A stretch of 64,000 nucleotides of DNA from Bacteroides sp. (GTDB lineage Bacteria > Bacteroidota > Bacteroidia > Bacteroidales > Muribaculaceae), in contig JAAVCX010000012.1 in assembly GCA_014802105.1 (NCBI GenBank), positions 36,299 to 100,298 on the forward strand, read 5' to 3'. This document shows positions 8,117 to 16,970 of this stretch, piece by piece. Positions within the stretch are counted from its first letter, which is position 1; each line of letters opens with the position of its first letter. Both the position numbers and the translations under genes were made by a program. Under the pieces are notes generated by a model that had not been told where the DNA came from, made no database searches, and was given only the letters and a program-made list of their open reading frames with translations.

Positions 8117-9718
8117 TCAGTTGTTGAAGAGATGGGAGTATTTCTTGAGGAGGGTGTCAAACTCAGGATTGGAGCGCAGGGGAGCACAATTGAGATTGGC
8201 GGCCGAGGCTTTGGTCCAGTTATGATAATTGGCATAGCCCTTCTCGAGCGAAGTCTCCATGCAACGGAGGGCACGCTCGGTCAGTCCGGCCTGAGAGTAA
8301 TAGCAAGCGGCCAGATAGTTGACCTCGCCATCATAGTCGTCGGCACTCTTGAGCACATTGGCCATCCACTTGTCGGCCTCCTCCTTGCGGTCGAGAGCCA
8401 GAAGGGCAAAACCGCGTAGTGACTTCACATCGTAATCATCATATTCCATGTCGAGCACCATCTCATAGGCACGTTTGCCGTTGCGCTCCTGATGGCGGTA
8501 ATCGGTGAGTACCCATCCACGCAGTATCTGAAGCTCAGGATTTTCGGGATTGACCATCGCAGCCTCACTGAGAGCCACCGAGGCCTCGGCGCTCTGACCG
8601 TTGGCCACCATGGCGAGAGCCTTGGCACGGAGAGCATCGATCAGTTCGGGGTCTTTCTCAAGAGCCTTTTCGGCGGCGGCCACCGCATCGGCAGCTTCAC
8701 CCTTGGCGGTAAGGATTAACGACTTGGTGACATAATAGGGGCCGTTATACTCGGTGGCACTTATTGCAAAGTCGGCATTGAGCAGAGCGCGGTCATACTT
8801 TCCGAGATAATAGAAACACTCGGCCAGGGCACCGTTGAGACCGGGATAGGAATCGAGGTTCTCGTTAATGATCTTGTCATAATCGGCGATAGCGGCGAGA
8901 TAGTGGCAATGGCCCTGGGCGATCATGGCGCGGATAAAGTAGAACATACCGTTGCGCGGGGCCTTGCTGATAGCATTGGAGAGACCGGCCATCACCACGG
9001 GATAGTTGTGGCGCGAAGTCTCCACGAGATAGGCCAGTGCGTTGCCCGTGCTCTGATCGTCGACCGAGATGGCCGTAATGTAATCCTCGACGGCTCCGGG
9101 ATCGTTGCCCATGAGACGGCGCACCGACGCTCGTCCCAGATAGATCTCGCTGCGGTTGGGGGTCAGTGCCACGGCACGGTCAGCAAGCTCGTTGGCTGTG
9201 CCGAGATTGTTTTGCTTGACATCCACACGAGCCAGACCCAACAGGGCATCCTGGCTGGCGGGATTGAGGCGGAGCATCAGGTTATAGTCGGCCTTGGCCT
9301 CGTTGTAGCGTCCCATCTCATAGAGCACATTGGCACGCTGGAAGATTGTGCCATATTCCTGAGGAGCCATCTCGAGTATCTTGTTGAGATCGGCGAGAGC
9401 CTCGGCATATTTCTTCTGACGCTGATAGATGCGCGCCCTCACCTGATAGGCCGGATAGAGGGCTTCGGCATCGTTGGGGTCAAAGTATTTGAAAGCGGTG
9501 TTGACATCGTCGAGCGCCTTGACGTAGTCGTGGTGAGCATAATAGAGATCAGCCCGGCGCACGAGAGTCTCGGGATCGCGGGGGTCTTCCTCGAGAAGCT
9601 CCTCGTATGCTTTGGCAAGGGCCTGCGACATGGGGTCGCTGTAAGTCATCTGAGCCTTGGCTGAGAATGATGCGGCACCCAGGAGCAGGGCAATGGCAGT
9701 GAAACGGAGTATGCGCAT
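8117..9718 (-). CDS. Secreted tetratricopeptide-repeat protein
   Basis: 533 residues with a signal peptide (MRILRFTAIALLLGAASFSAKAQ). The rest is a run of TPR units: A-L-x-Y-x-x-x-A-x motifs such as PETLVRRADLYYAHHDYVKALDD, KYAEALADLNKILEMAPQ, RYNEAKADYNLMLRLNP and KYDRALLNADFAISATE. No catalytic motif is visible. It is the last gene of a cluster with rsmE, the bifunctional nuclease gene and mnmA (48-base gap to rsmE) and is followed by a strong hairpin terminator. Probably a periplasmic scaffold or assembly factor; the partner cannot be told from sequence. Confidence 0.88.
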   Translation of the reverse strand: MRILRFTAIALLLGAASFSAKAQMTYSDPMSQALAKAYEELLEEDPRDPETLVRRADLYYAHHDYVKALDDVNTAFKYFDPNDAEALYPAYQVRARIYQRQKKYAEALADLNKILEMAPQEYGTIFQRANVLYEMGRYNEAKADYNLMLRLNPASQDALLGLARVDVKQNNLGTANELADRAVALTPNRSEIYLGRASVRRLMGNDPGAVEDYITAISVDDQSTGNALAYLVETSRHNYPVVMAGLSNAISKAPRNGMFYFIRAMIAQGHCHYLAAIADYDKIINENLDSYPGLNGALAECFYYLGKYDRALLNADFAISATEYNGPYYVTKSLILTAKGEAADAVAAAEKALEKDPELIDALRAKALAMVANGQSAEASVALSEAAMVNPENPELQILRGWVLTDYRHQERNGKRAYEMVLDMEYDDYDVKSLRGFALLALDRKEEADKWMANVLKSADDYDGEVNYLAACYYSQAGLTERALRCMETSLEKGYANYHNWTKASAANLNCAPLRSNPEFDTLLKKYSHLFNN

Positions 9719-9766
9719 TAATGTAATGTTTAATGATTGTCTATTGTGAGTGTATTTTTTAATATC

Positions 9767-10474
9767 TTATCCCAGGCTGTCGAGCACGTGACAGGCAGTG
9801 ATGGAATAGAGGGCAGCTGTCTCGGTACGAAGCCGATTATCGCCAAAGGTCACGGGGATCACGCCCGAGCCGGCGAGCATGGCGATCTCGGCCGGAGTGA
9901 AATCGCCCTCGGGCCCTATGAAAACGACGGTGTCGACCCCACGGTGATAGGCCGAGGCGAGATCACGACGCTCGACACTCTCGTCGCAATAGCCGACAAA
10001 ACGCTGAGGGGCTGAGAGCCCGGCAACAGCTTGCCTGAGCGGGGTCAGAGGATCTATGACCGGCATCCACGCCTTGAGCGACTGCTTCATGGCCGAGACG
10101 GCTATCTTCTCGAGCCGCTCGGTCTTGAGTTCGCGGCGCTCGCTGCGGTCACAGAGTATGGGCACCACCCGATTGACGCCTATCTCGGTGAGCTTCTCCA
10201 CAAGCCACTCCATGCGGTCGAGATGTTTGGTCGGAGCCACCGCCACGGTGAGCTGCTGAGTCCAGCTCAGGGGCTGAGGTCGGCACTCCACTATCTCGAC
10301 ACCGGCGCGTTTGGGATGGGCGTCAACGAGCCGGCACACGTAGAGGTTACCCTTACCGTCAATGACCTGCAGATCGTCGCCCGGCTGCATGCGCATCACT
10401 TTGACGGCATGACGCGAGTCGCTCTCGGGGAGCGTCAGACTTGAGGCTATGTCGGGTGAATAGAATTGTATCAT
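9767..10474 (-). CDS. rsmE: 16S rRNA (uracil(1498)-N(3))-methyltransferase RsmE
   Basis: 235 residues, normal for RsmE. The N-terminal PUA-like part has HAVKVMRMQPGDDLQVIDGKG. The C-terminal SPOUT part carries the knot motifs FIGPEGDFTPAEIAML and LRTETAALYSITACHVL, plus the conserved MEWLVEKLTEIGVNRVVPI. It methylates U1498 of 16S rRNA using S-adenosylmethionine. It lies 12 bases downstream of the bifunctional nuclease gene in the same operon. Confidence 0.95.
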   Translation of the reverse strand: MIQFYSPDIASSLTLPESDSRHAVKVMRMQPGDDLQVIDGKGNLYVCRLVDAHPKRAGVEIVECRPQPLSWTQQLTVAVAPTKHLDRMEWLVEKLTEIGVNRVVPILCDRSERRELKTERLEKIAVSAMKQSLKAWMPVIDPLTPLRQAVAGLSAPQRFVGYCDESVERRDLASAYHRGVDTVVFIGPEGDFTPAEIAMLAGSGVIPVTFGDNRLRTETAALYSITACHVLDSLG

Positions 10475-10486
10475 CTCTCTCGAAAC

Positions 10487-11221
10487 TTAACTATTAGAGT
10501 CCGAAGGGTCTGAAATATCTGTCGGCTCTTCCCCCTCTGACTTCCCTCGGGCCTGCTCCTTGAGGCGGATGATCTCCGAGACCTTGGAAGCCTCCTCATA
10601 TTCCTCTTTTTCAATGAGGCGGTCGAGGGTGCGGCGCAGCTCCTCGAGAGAATAGTTTTCGAGACGCGGTTCCCGCGGATGAGTGTCGGAGTCCTTGTCG
10701 CCGTTGGCGATCGCGCCCCCCTCCTCATCAGAGTCTGAGTCAGAGCCGGGAGCCGGGTTTATCTCCATCTCAAAACCGGTCTCTTCGAGGATAGCCCGGG
10801 TGGTATAGATCGGCGCGCCGGTGCGCATGGCTATGGCCACAGCGTCAGAGGTGCGCGAGTCTATTGTCACAGTGCGCTCAGAGTCGCTGAAGGTGAGTTC
10901 AGAGTAGAACACTCCGTCCTCAAACCTGTAGATAAACACCTCCTGAAGCTCTATGCCGAAAGCGCGGCCCAGACTGGTGAACAACTCGTGAGTCATAGGG
11001 CGCGGAGTGACGATCCCCTCCATCCTGATAGCTATGGCCTGTGCTTCGCCGGCACCTATCACCACGGGGATGCGTATCGGGCCGTCGATCTCCGAGAGGA
11101 TCAGCGCATAGGCTCCGTTGCTGATCTGGCTATAGGAGAGACCCAGCACTTTGAGTCTCACACGCTCGTCGGGGTCGGGAGTGGCACCCGAGAGCGAGTC
11201 AAAGATATTATCGTTGTCCAT
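10487..11221 (-). CDS. Bifunctional nuclease (DUF151) domain protein with UVR motif
   Basis: 244 residues. Residues about 20-155 match the bifunctional nuclease (BFN/DUF151) fold: YALILSEIDGPIRIPVVIGAGEAQAIA, RPMTHELFTSLGRAFG, and SRTSDAVAIAMRTGAPIYTT. A strongly acidic linker (DSDSDEEGG region, about 165-190) leads to a C-terminal UVR motif (SLEELRRTLDRLIEKEEYEEA), a helical hairpin used by UvrB/UvrC and ClpC adaptors for protein contacts. The biochemical role in Bacteroidetes is not settled. The start MDNDNIFDSL is 20 bases after the mnmA stop. Confidence 0.85.
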   Translation of the reverse strand: MDNDNIFDSLSGATPDPDERVRLKVLGLSYSQISNGAYALILSEIDGPIRIPVVIGAGEAQAIAIRMEGIVTPRPMTHELFTSLGRAFGIELQEVFIYRFEDGVFYSELTFSDSERTVTIDSRTSDAVAIAMRTGAPIYTTRAILEETGFEMEINPAPGSDSDSDEEGGAIANGDKDSDTHPREPRLENYSLEELRRTLDRLIEKEEYEEASKVSEIIRLKEQARGKSEGEEPTDISDPSDSNS

Positions 11222-11241
11222 AGGATTGATTTTTCATTACT

Positions 11242-12321
11242 TCAGAGCATTGTGTCGCGGCCGGTGATCACTCCGCTGCCAAGACAGATGGAATGGTCGG
11301 GGGTATAGATCACCGCAAACTGTCCCGGGGCTATGCCCTGGACCCGCCACTCCGACTCTATGACATATTCGCCCTCGTCAAGACGTGTCAGCCGTCCGTG
11401 CAATATCTCGGGTGTGTGGCGGTTTTTGAACGTGATCTCCACATTCTCACAGGCCTCACGCCAGGGATCTTCGGTCAGCCAGTGCATCTCATCGAGATGG
11501 AGGGTGTGACCATACTGCTTGTCGGTGTCATAGCCGCGCGAGACATACACCACATTGTCGTGGACATTCTTCTTGACCACATACCAGGGGCCTCCGCTGA
11601 GGCCGAGCCCCTTGCGCTGGCCGATAGTGTGAAACCAGAAGCCGCGGTGAGTGCCGAGTTTGCGTCCGGTCTCGAGCTCTACGATGGCTCCGGGCTTTTC
11701 GCCCAGATGGCGCGCGAGAAAATCATTATAGTTGATCTTACCGAGGAAACAGATACCCTGACTGTCGCGTCGGAAAGCATTGGGCATAGAAGTCTCGATA
11801 GCTATGCGCCTCACCTCAGCCTTGGGGAGGTCGCCGATAGGGAAGATCAGGTGGCTGAGCTGTGGATAGGTGATGCGGCAGAGGAAGTCGGTCTGATCCT
11901 TGACAGGATCGGGAGCTGTACCGAGCCAGACCTTGCCGTCCTTCTCGACACGTCGGGCGTAGTGGCCGGTGGCAGTGAGGTCAAACTCCTTGCCCCAACG
12001 CTCCTCGAAGAAACCAAATTTGATCATCCTGTTGCACATCACGTCGGGGTTGGGGGTCAACCCTTCCCTGACAGTGCGCAGGGCATACTCCATGACATTG
12101 TCCCAATACTCCTGATGGAGAGAGACCACCTCAAAGGGGAGCCGGTAACGGGCGGCTATGTAGCGACACATCTCGATATCCTCGTCGGCCGAGCAGTCGC
12201 CGCGGCCGTCATCGAGACCTATGCGTATGTAGAAGAGGTGAAGATCGTGACCCTCCTCGAGCAAGCGATGGACGGCCACGGCGCTATCGACGCCTCCTGA
12301 TATGAGCACGGCTATTCTCAT
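11242..12321 (-). CDS. mnmA: tRNA-specific 2-thiouridylase MnmA
   Basis: 359 residues. The PP-loop GGVDSAVAVHRLLEEGH is at the N-terminus. The two catalytic cysteines occur in NPDVMCNRMIKF and DSQGICFLG, the latter being the persulfide-forming site, and TATGHYAR is present between them. It transfers sulfur to C2 of U34 in tRNA for Lys, Glu and Gln. A 4-base gap separates it from the upstream DoxX-type gene. Its end (SICLGSGVITGRDTML) matches the family. Confidence 0.95.
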   Translation of the reverse strand: MRIAVLISGGVDSAVAVHRLLEEGHDLHLFYIRIGLDDGRGDCSADEDIEMCRYIAARYRLPFEVVSLHQEYWDNVMEYALRTVREGLTPNPDVMCNRMIKFGFFEERWGKEFDLTATGHYARRVEKDGKVWLGTAPDPVKDQTDFLCRITYPQLSHLIFPIGDLPKAEVRRIAIETSMPNAFRRDSQGICFLGKINYNDFLARHLGEKPGAIVELETGRKLGTHRGFWFHTIGQRKGLGLSGGPWYVVKKNVHDNVVYVSRGYDTDKQYGHTLHLDEMHWLTEDPWREACENVEITFKNRHTPEILHGRLTRLDEGEYVIESEWRVQGIAPGQFAVIYTPDHSICLGSGVITGRDTML

Positions 12322-12325
12322 GGGC

Positions 12326-12835
12326 TTAGACCTCCTCGAGTTCCTCCTCCTCGTTCTTGCCGAGGGTGTTGATCAGATAGAGCGATAGCAGATAATCGAC
12401 CGAAATCTTTCCGGGCCCGGCTATGAGCATGTAGATATATATGCCTATAAACATGATAGGCAGATAGCCGGGATCGGTGGAATCGAGTCCGTAGACGGGG
12501 AGATTGGGCACCATGTCGTGGAGGATATAATACTCGGCGGCACACATGGCCACGATGCAGGGCACGGTGCTCAGGCGTGTCAGAAAGCCGACCATGATGA
12601 AGAGCGAGCACACCAGCTCAATGATGATCATCAGGGTGAGCGAGGTAGCCGGCGAGAAGTCCATCACTGTCGGGAAGGTCTGAGACAGAGCTTCGAAATG
12701 AACCAGATGACGTATTCCGAACTGCAGGAGCATGACTCCGACGAATAGGCGCATGAAGAGACGGGCAAGGTTGGTGTAGGTGAAACCTGTGAGTCTCAGA
12801 TAGATCCTCGAGAGTATAGATGCTATGCTTGACAT
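12326..12835 (-). CDS. DoxX family integral membrane protein
   Basis: 169 residues with four predicted membrane helices and the DoxX-type pattern ARLFMRLFVGVMLLQFGIRHL, LTLMIIIELVCSLFIMVGFLTRL and VAMCAAEYYILHDM. The hydrophilic C-terminus is acidic (LGKNEEEELEEV). DoxX-like proteins are small quinone-linked or redox-linked membrane proteins of uncertain role. It sits between a thioredoxin-like secreted protein gene and mnmA, in one run of closely spaced minus-strand genes. Confidence 0.85.
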   Translation of the reverse strand: MSSIASILSRIYLRLTGFTYTNLARLFMRLFVGVMLLQFGIRHLVHFEALSQTFPTVMDFSPATSLTLMIIIELVCSLFIMVGFLTRLSTVPCIVAMCAAEYYILHDMVPNLPVYGLDSTDPGYLPIMFIGIYIYMLIAGPGKISVDYLLSLYLINTLGKNEEEELEEV

Positions 12836-12861
12836 GATGCTTGAATTCCTTTAGTGGTTGC

Positions 12862-13755
12862 TTAACGTTTTCTGAGCTGTCGGGCTATATCGAGCAGTTG
12901 ATTGATGCCCAGATGTTTGTACCATATATTACCGTTACGCCCGAGGACATAGAAGTCAGGGGTACCGCTACGCAGATCTATGGTCAGGTCGGCATCGGGG
13001 GCGGCCCCTACTATCCAGTTTTTGGGATAAGACTCCATCATTTTGCGCCACTCATCATCGGGCTCACAGAGCGAGAGCGACACAACTTTGACAAGACCGC
13101 TGTTGATCAGCTCGGTCATCGACACGTCGGCATCGAGACGCAGACGTGTCATGGAGCAGTCGTCACAATCGGGATCATTGAAAAATACTATCACCACCTC
13201 GGCCGTGTCGTTCTTGAGATTACCCTGAGAGCCGTCGAGACGGGTGTAGGGAAGCGAGGGGGCAGGTTGGCCGATCAGGGAATTGCGCAACACCTCGGCC
13301 TGCTGGACATAGCGGGCTTTCTCGGCCTTTGATATACGCTTGTTGGAGGCAATGGCTTCGGCCACAGGGAGGTAAAGCTCGTCAATCCACATCTGGGCCG
13401 TGTCGCCATAGAGATGGCCCTCAGCTATCTCAGCCAGAAAGAGCTGATCTTTAGGCTGTTTCTCAAGTTTTTTCATCAGTGCCGTCATACCTTTTACAGC
13501 CGAGTCGGCCGAGGCATTGGCTATGATTTTCATATAGGTGCGCATCTCATTGGCCATCTTCTGTTTGGCCGAGAAGGCTTTAGACATCTCACAGAAGTCC
13601 CAGAAATGGTCAGCGAGATAATCACATCGGCCCTGAAAGGTCTTCACCGAGTCAGGCACTATCGGATAGGGGAAATAGGTATTGGGAGCGCTCTGAGCCC
13701 GTCCGGCCAGGCCTACGAGCGTCAGTATCATTATTATCAGATATTTTAACTTCAT
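12862..13755 (-). CDS. Secreted thioredoxin-like protein with DUF5106-type N-terminal part
   Basis: About 297 residues from MKLKYLIIMILTLVGLAGRAQS, a clear signal peptide; the frame is open 25 residues further, but that part is non-coding in character and overlaps a predicted promoter. The middle (FQGRCDYLADHFWDFCEMSKAF and onward) resembles the DUF5106 domain seen before thioredoxin folds in Bacteroidetes. The C-terminal half starts LIGQPAPSLPYTRLDGS, has CDDC in FFNDPDCDDCSMT as the redox motif, and ends with a TPDFYVLGRNG strand. Probably a periplasmic disulfide-handling protein. First gene of the operon running to the TPR protein. Confidence 0.82.
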   Translation of the reverse strand: MKLKYLIIMILTLVGLAGRAQSAPNTYFPYPIVPDSVKTFQGRCDYLADHFWDFCEMSKAFSAKQKMANEMRTYMKIIANASADSAVKGMTALMKKLEKQPKDQLFLAEIAEGHLYGDTAQMWIDELYLPVAEAIASNKRISKAEKARYVQQAEVLRNSLIGQPAPSLPYTRLDGSQGNLKNDTAEVVIVFFNDPDCDDCSMTRLRLDADVSMTELINSGLVKVVSLSLCEPDDEWRKMMESYPKNWIVGAAPDADLTIDLRSGTPDFYVLGRNGNIWYKHLGINQLLDIARQLRKR

Positions 13756-13833
13756 AACTTTGTTTTTAACTTTATTTATATCAGGCAAAACCGTAGAGCC
13801 AAACGGAAACGTAAATCCACAGTTTCGCAATCA

Positions 13834-13864
13834 CAAAGTTACGCAAAATCCCCGTAATCACCAA
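13834..13864 (-). promoter_or_regulatory. Bacteroidetes-type promoter of the thioredoxin-like gene
   Basis: On the minus strand a TTG (13862-13864) is followed after 20 bases by TAACTTTG (13834-13841), matching the -33/-7 consensus of primary sigma promoters in Bacteroidetes. It faces the gene starting at 13755. Confidence 0.55.
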
Positions 13865-13895
13865 GAAAAACCCATCCCCCATCATATCCTCCACC

Positions 13896-14013
13896 GCCGA
13901 AAAGGAACATGGACATAGGGAATAAATACGACAAAAGGATTAAAGTATACGGGTAAGAACAAAAAATAATCCTTATGTCTTTTATATTCCTATATCCATG
14001 TTCCTTTTTCGCG
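13896..14013. repeat. Large imperfect inverted repeat, possible bidirectional terminator
   Basis: The arms at about 13896-13941 and 13968-14013 pair over roughly 45 positions with several mismatches. The core is AAAAGGAACATGGA-TATAGG against its complement. The loop is about 26 AT-rich bases. It begins three bases after the stop of the PKD-type lipoprotein gene on the minus strand, so a terminator role is likely. Its length is more than a plain terminator needs and a decayed mobile repeat is possible. The rest of the 13756-14015 gap holds only the promoter noted separately. Confidence 0.6.
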
Positions 14014-14015
14014 TC

Positions 14016-15713
14016 TTATCGTGCCTTGATGGCGGTGACTTCGGTGGAGATTTCGCCGAGGATACCGCTTTGACCAAGCACTGCGCTTTGGATCTTGACA
14101 AAGTCGATATAGTCAAGTGCAACGGGTGAGCCGTCGGCCATGACGGCATTGCTTATTTTAAACCCGTTGGCCACACCTCCCGGGAGAAGGTCTGAACCGG
14201 TATTATCGACATAGCCCCAGCCATAAGGAGCGTTTGTCCAAAATCCTGTCACAGGATCCTGAGTGTGATGGGGCGGCAGCATACGTCCGCGCAGGGTGTA
14301 GACCCCTGCTCTCAGCCATGAGGGATAATAACTCGGCTGAGCATGATTGACACCGAGATAGGCCACCTCGCCCTCAGTACCTCCGTTATCGCTCCACATC
14401 ACCGGGAGCTCCCCGGCCGAGGGTCGATAGTAGGTCACTGCATAATCGGCTGTCGGTGAGGCAGACGACCATTCTGATCCGCGTAGCTCATACCACTCGT
14501 CGTCGGGCAGTCCGTTGCCATTTACATCCTGCATCACCCAAACGACACCAGGCTCACACGAGGAGCCTTGGGCGCTCTCAAACTGATTGCCTGAGACCGC
14601 GAAATCCCAATCGGGATTACCGGCCGCAACGCTGTAATCAAAACCGGCGATCAGACAGCCGCCAAAAGCTCCGAGCGAGACGGCTCGTCCTCCGGCCAGT
14701 GCATCCTGAGCCCAACGGGCCGCCTCCAGTGAGTCGGTGAGCTGAGCCTGATCCCCGTCGTTGATAAATTGTCCCGGAGCGGGCGTATATTCAAAGACCT
14801 TGAAACCATTGCCACCCGTAGGGCCCTGACGGCGGCGCGAGGCTTCGTCAGAGTCGACACACACTACCTCAGCTGTGGCCATGATCCCCTCGGGAGTAAT
14901 GACGGTTATGTCGTAACTCCCCGGAGCGCCGGGGGTAAAAACGAGCATAGGGCCGCTGTCGCCCTGCGGCTCTCCATTGACGCTCCAGCTATAAGAAGAT
15001 GGACTGAAACCCTCGGCCACGACACTGAGGCAGACAGCCCGGCCGGGGAAAGTATAACGGGTAGACGAGCGGTAACCATAACTCAGTCCGGGAAAATGGA
15101 GAGTTCCGGGAGAACCGTCGGTAACGGTCACTACAAACTTCAGGCTGGTCTCCCCATCAGTATTGGAGGCCTTGACCGCGAGATGAAAGACACCGGCTTC
15201 GTCAGACTTAAACGTATATTGGCTCTCGCTCGAGACCTCTCTCTCATCCACGCTCCACACTATCGTGAAGTCATCGTCTTCAGCGTTGAGCAGTGTCGGC
15301 TCAAAAGTTATCTCCCGGCCTGTCTGCACCCTGTAACCACCCTGAGGCACCCTCAATTCTATCACCGGGGCCGAGGGTTTCACCACATTGATTCTGATAT
15401 CCACCTCGGTTGTACCCGAGGAGTTGGTGGCCCTGAGCGTGAAATAGTAAGAGCCTGGAGCGGAGGAAGTAAACCTCAACACCGGGCCACGCTCCACTAC
15501 CGATCCGTCGGTCACCCACTCCACCTCTCCGCCATCGAGATAACGGAAGAGCGGAGCCACCACGATCTCGCGGTCGGTGACGCCGGTGTAAGTATTGTCA
15601 TCGCTCGAGAGCACTATTTCAGGCAGGGCGAGCGCAGGGATAACCTCGTCGCGGCTACAAGCCGAAATGAGCATCGCCAAAGCAACCGCTATTACACACA
15701 TCCACCCTTTCAT
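14016..15713 (-). CDS. Surface lipoprotein with PKD/Ig-like repeats
   Basis: 565 residues. The lipoprotein signal MKGWMCVIAVALAMLISAC is followed by an acidic start (SRDEV) as in surface-exported Bacteroidetes lipoproteins. Three Ig/PKD-like modules follow at about 30-110, 112-195 and 200-285, each ending in a pattern like APGSYYFTLRATNSSG or EAGVFHLAVKASNTDG. The C-terminal half (about 295-565) is a separate domain with DVNGNGLPDDEWYELRGSE, a calcium-loop-like D-x-N-x-N-G-x-x-D stretch, and APYGWGYVDNTGSD. No enzyme motif is recognised, so it is probably a binding protein on the cell surface. Last gene of the asd-rpe-queA run (6 bases after queA). Confidence 0.8.
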   Translation of the reverse strand: MKGWMCVIAVALAMLISACSRDEVIPALALPEIVLSSDDNTYTGVTDREIVVAPLFRYLDGGEVEWVTDGSVVERGPVLRFTSSAPGSYYFTLRATNSSGTTEVDIRINVVKPSAPVIELRVPQGGYRVQTGREITFEPTLLNAEDDDFTIVWSVDEREVSSESQYTFKSDEAGVFHLAVKASNTDGETSLKFVVTVTDGSPGTLHFPGLSYGYRSSTRYTFPGRAVCLSVVAEGFSPSSYSWSVNGEPQGDSGPMLVFTPGAPGSYDITVITPEGIMATAEVVCVDSDEASRRRQGPTGGNGFKVFEYTPAPGQFINDGDQAQLTDSLEAARWAQDALAGGRAVSLGAFGGCLIAGFDYSVAAGNPDWDFAVSGNQFESAQGSSCEPGVVWVMQDVNGNGLPDDEWYELRGSEWSSASPTADYAVTYYRPSAGELPVMWSDNGGTEGEVAYLGVNHAQPSYYPSWLRAGVYTLRGRMLPPHHTQDPVTGFWTNAPYGWGYVDNTGSDLLPGGVANGFKISNAVMADGSPVALDYIDFVKIQSAVLGQSGILGEISTEVTAIKAR

Positions 15714-15719
15714 AACTAT

Positions 15720-16970
15720 TTAGAGAAATAAACATGCATCGCCGTAGGAGAGGAAACGGTAATCCCCTGCGAGCGCATAATCATAGACACGTCGCCATTC
15801 CTGCCCGTCGGCTCCGCGCTGATTGAGAAACGCCGAGACAAGAAGCAGAAGGGTCGACCGCGGCTGATGGAAATTGGTAACCATACCCTCGACCACCCTG
15901 TAACGGTAGCCGGGTGCTATCATCAGACGGGTGGAAGCCATGAAGGTGTCTTCGCCGGTGGTATCGAGATGGGTCAGTATATGCTCCATCGCCTCCCCGA
16001 CCGTGAGATCGGGATGATCTTCGGAATATGGATACCATTGGGGCAACAATGAGGCGTCGAGTCCGCGACTCAGGCGGCATCCGAAGTGATAGAGACTCTC
16101 GAGAGTGCGCACCGAGGTGGTGCCGACGGCTATCACGCGACGGTCGCCGCGGGCCAGTTGCTCGATGAGCTGACGGCCGATGGTGACAAACTCGCTGTGC
16201 ATCGGGTGCTCGCCGATGGTGTCGCTCTTGACAGGCTGGAAAGTTCCGGCGCCTACATGCAGAGTCAGCTCGCGACGAGGTATGTCCCGGCGGTCTATAG
16301 CCTCGAGCACAGCGGGGGTGAAATGGAGTCCGGCGGTAGGAGCGGCCACCGATCCCTCGACGCGCGAGAACACTGTCTGATAGTCGCTGGAGTCGCTCTC
16401 CTCGGTCGAACGGTTGAGATAGGGGGGTATCGGTATCTCGCCGAGAGCACCCAGGAGCTGACTGAAAGTGACCTCCCGGTCATCCCAGTCAAATCTCACC
16501 ACCGACGAGGCTCCATCCTTGCTCTCACGGGTAGCCCGCAGTGTCACCTCCCGGCCGTCGACCGTGACCCGCTGAGAGAGCGGCCCCTCTTTCCAACGCT
16601 TGGAATTGCCCACGAGACACACCCAGCTACACCCCTCGGTAGAGGCGAAATTGAGCGCATAGTCGGCAGGTTTAGCCGGCTCGAGGGCAAATATCTCGAT
16701 CAGTGCGCCATCGCCATGCTCCTCTTTGCGGAAACGCAGGCGCGCGTTGATGACCCTGGTATTGTTATAGACAAGCATCGAGTCGGCAGGCAACAGATCC
16801 GGCAGATCGCTGAACACGCGGGTGGACAGCGATCCGTCAGCACCTCTGACGAGCAGAAGACACTTATCGCGTTCAGGGAGCGGATGTGGAGCTATACGCC
16901 CCTCGGGGAGCGGATAGTCATAATCGTCGATACGTATGCCGGTGATATTTTCAGTAGTCATAGTCTTCAT
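15720..16970 (-). CDS. queA: S-adenosylmethionine:tRNA ribosyltransferase-isomerase QueA
   Basis: 416 residues. Recognised by DYDYPLPEGRIAPHPLPERDKCLLL at the N-terminus, MLVYNNTRVINARL, PTAGLHFTPAVLEAI with LHVGAGTFQPVKSD after it, EFVTIG, RRVIAVGTTSVRTLESL, and TNFHQPRSTLLLLVSAF near the C-terminus. It adds the epoxycyclopentanediol moiety from S-adenosylmethionine to preQ1-modified tRNA in queuosine synthesis. The start overlaps the rpe stop by 4 bases, which supports coupled translation. Confidence 0.95.
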   Translation of the reverse strand: MKTMTTENITGIRIDDYDYPLPEGRIAPHPLPERDKCLLLVRGADGSLSTRVFSDLPDLLPADSMLVYNNTRVINARLRFRKEEHGDGALIEIFALEPAKPADYALNFASTEGCSWVCLVGNSKRWKEGPLSQRVTVDGREVTLRATRESKDGASSVVRFDWDDREVTFSQLLGALGEIPIPPYLNRSTEESDSSDYQTVFSRVEGSVAAPTAGLHFTPAVLEAIDRRDIPRRELTLHVGAGTFQPVKSDTIGEHPMHSEFVTIGRQLIEQLARGDRRVIAVGTTSVRTLESLYHFGCRLSRGLDASLLPQWYPYSEDHPDLTVGEAMEHILTHLDTTGEDTFMASTRLMIAPGYRYRVVEGMVTNFHQPRSTLLLLVSAFLNQRGADGQEWRRVYDYALAGDYRFLSYGDACLFL

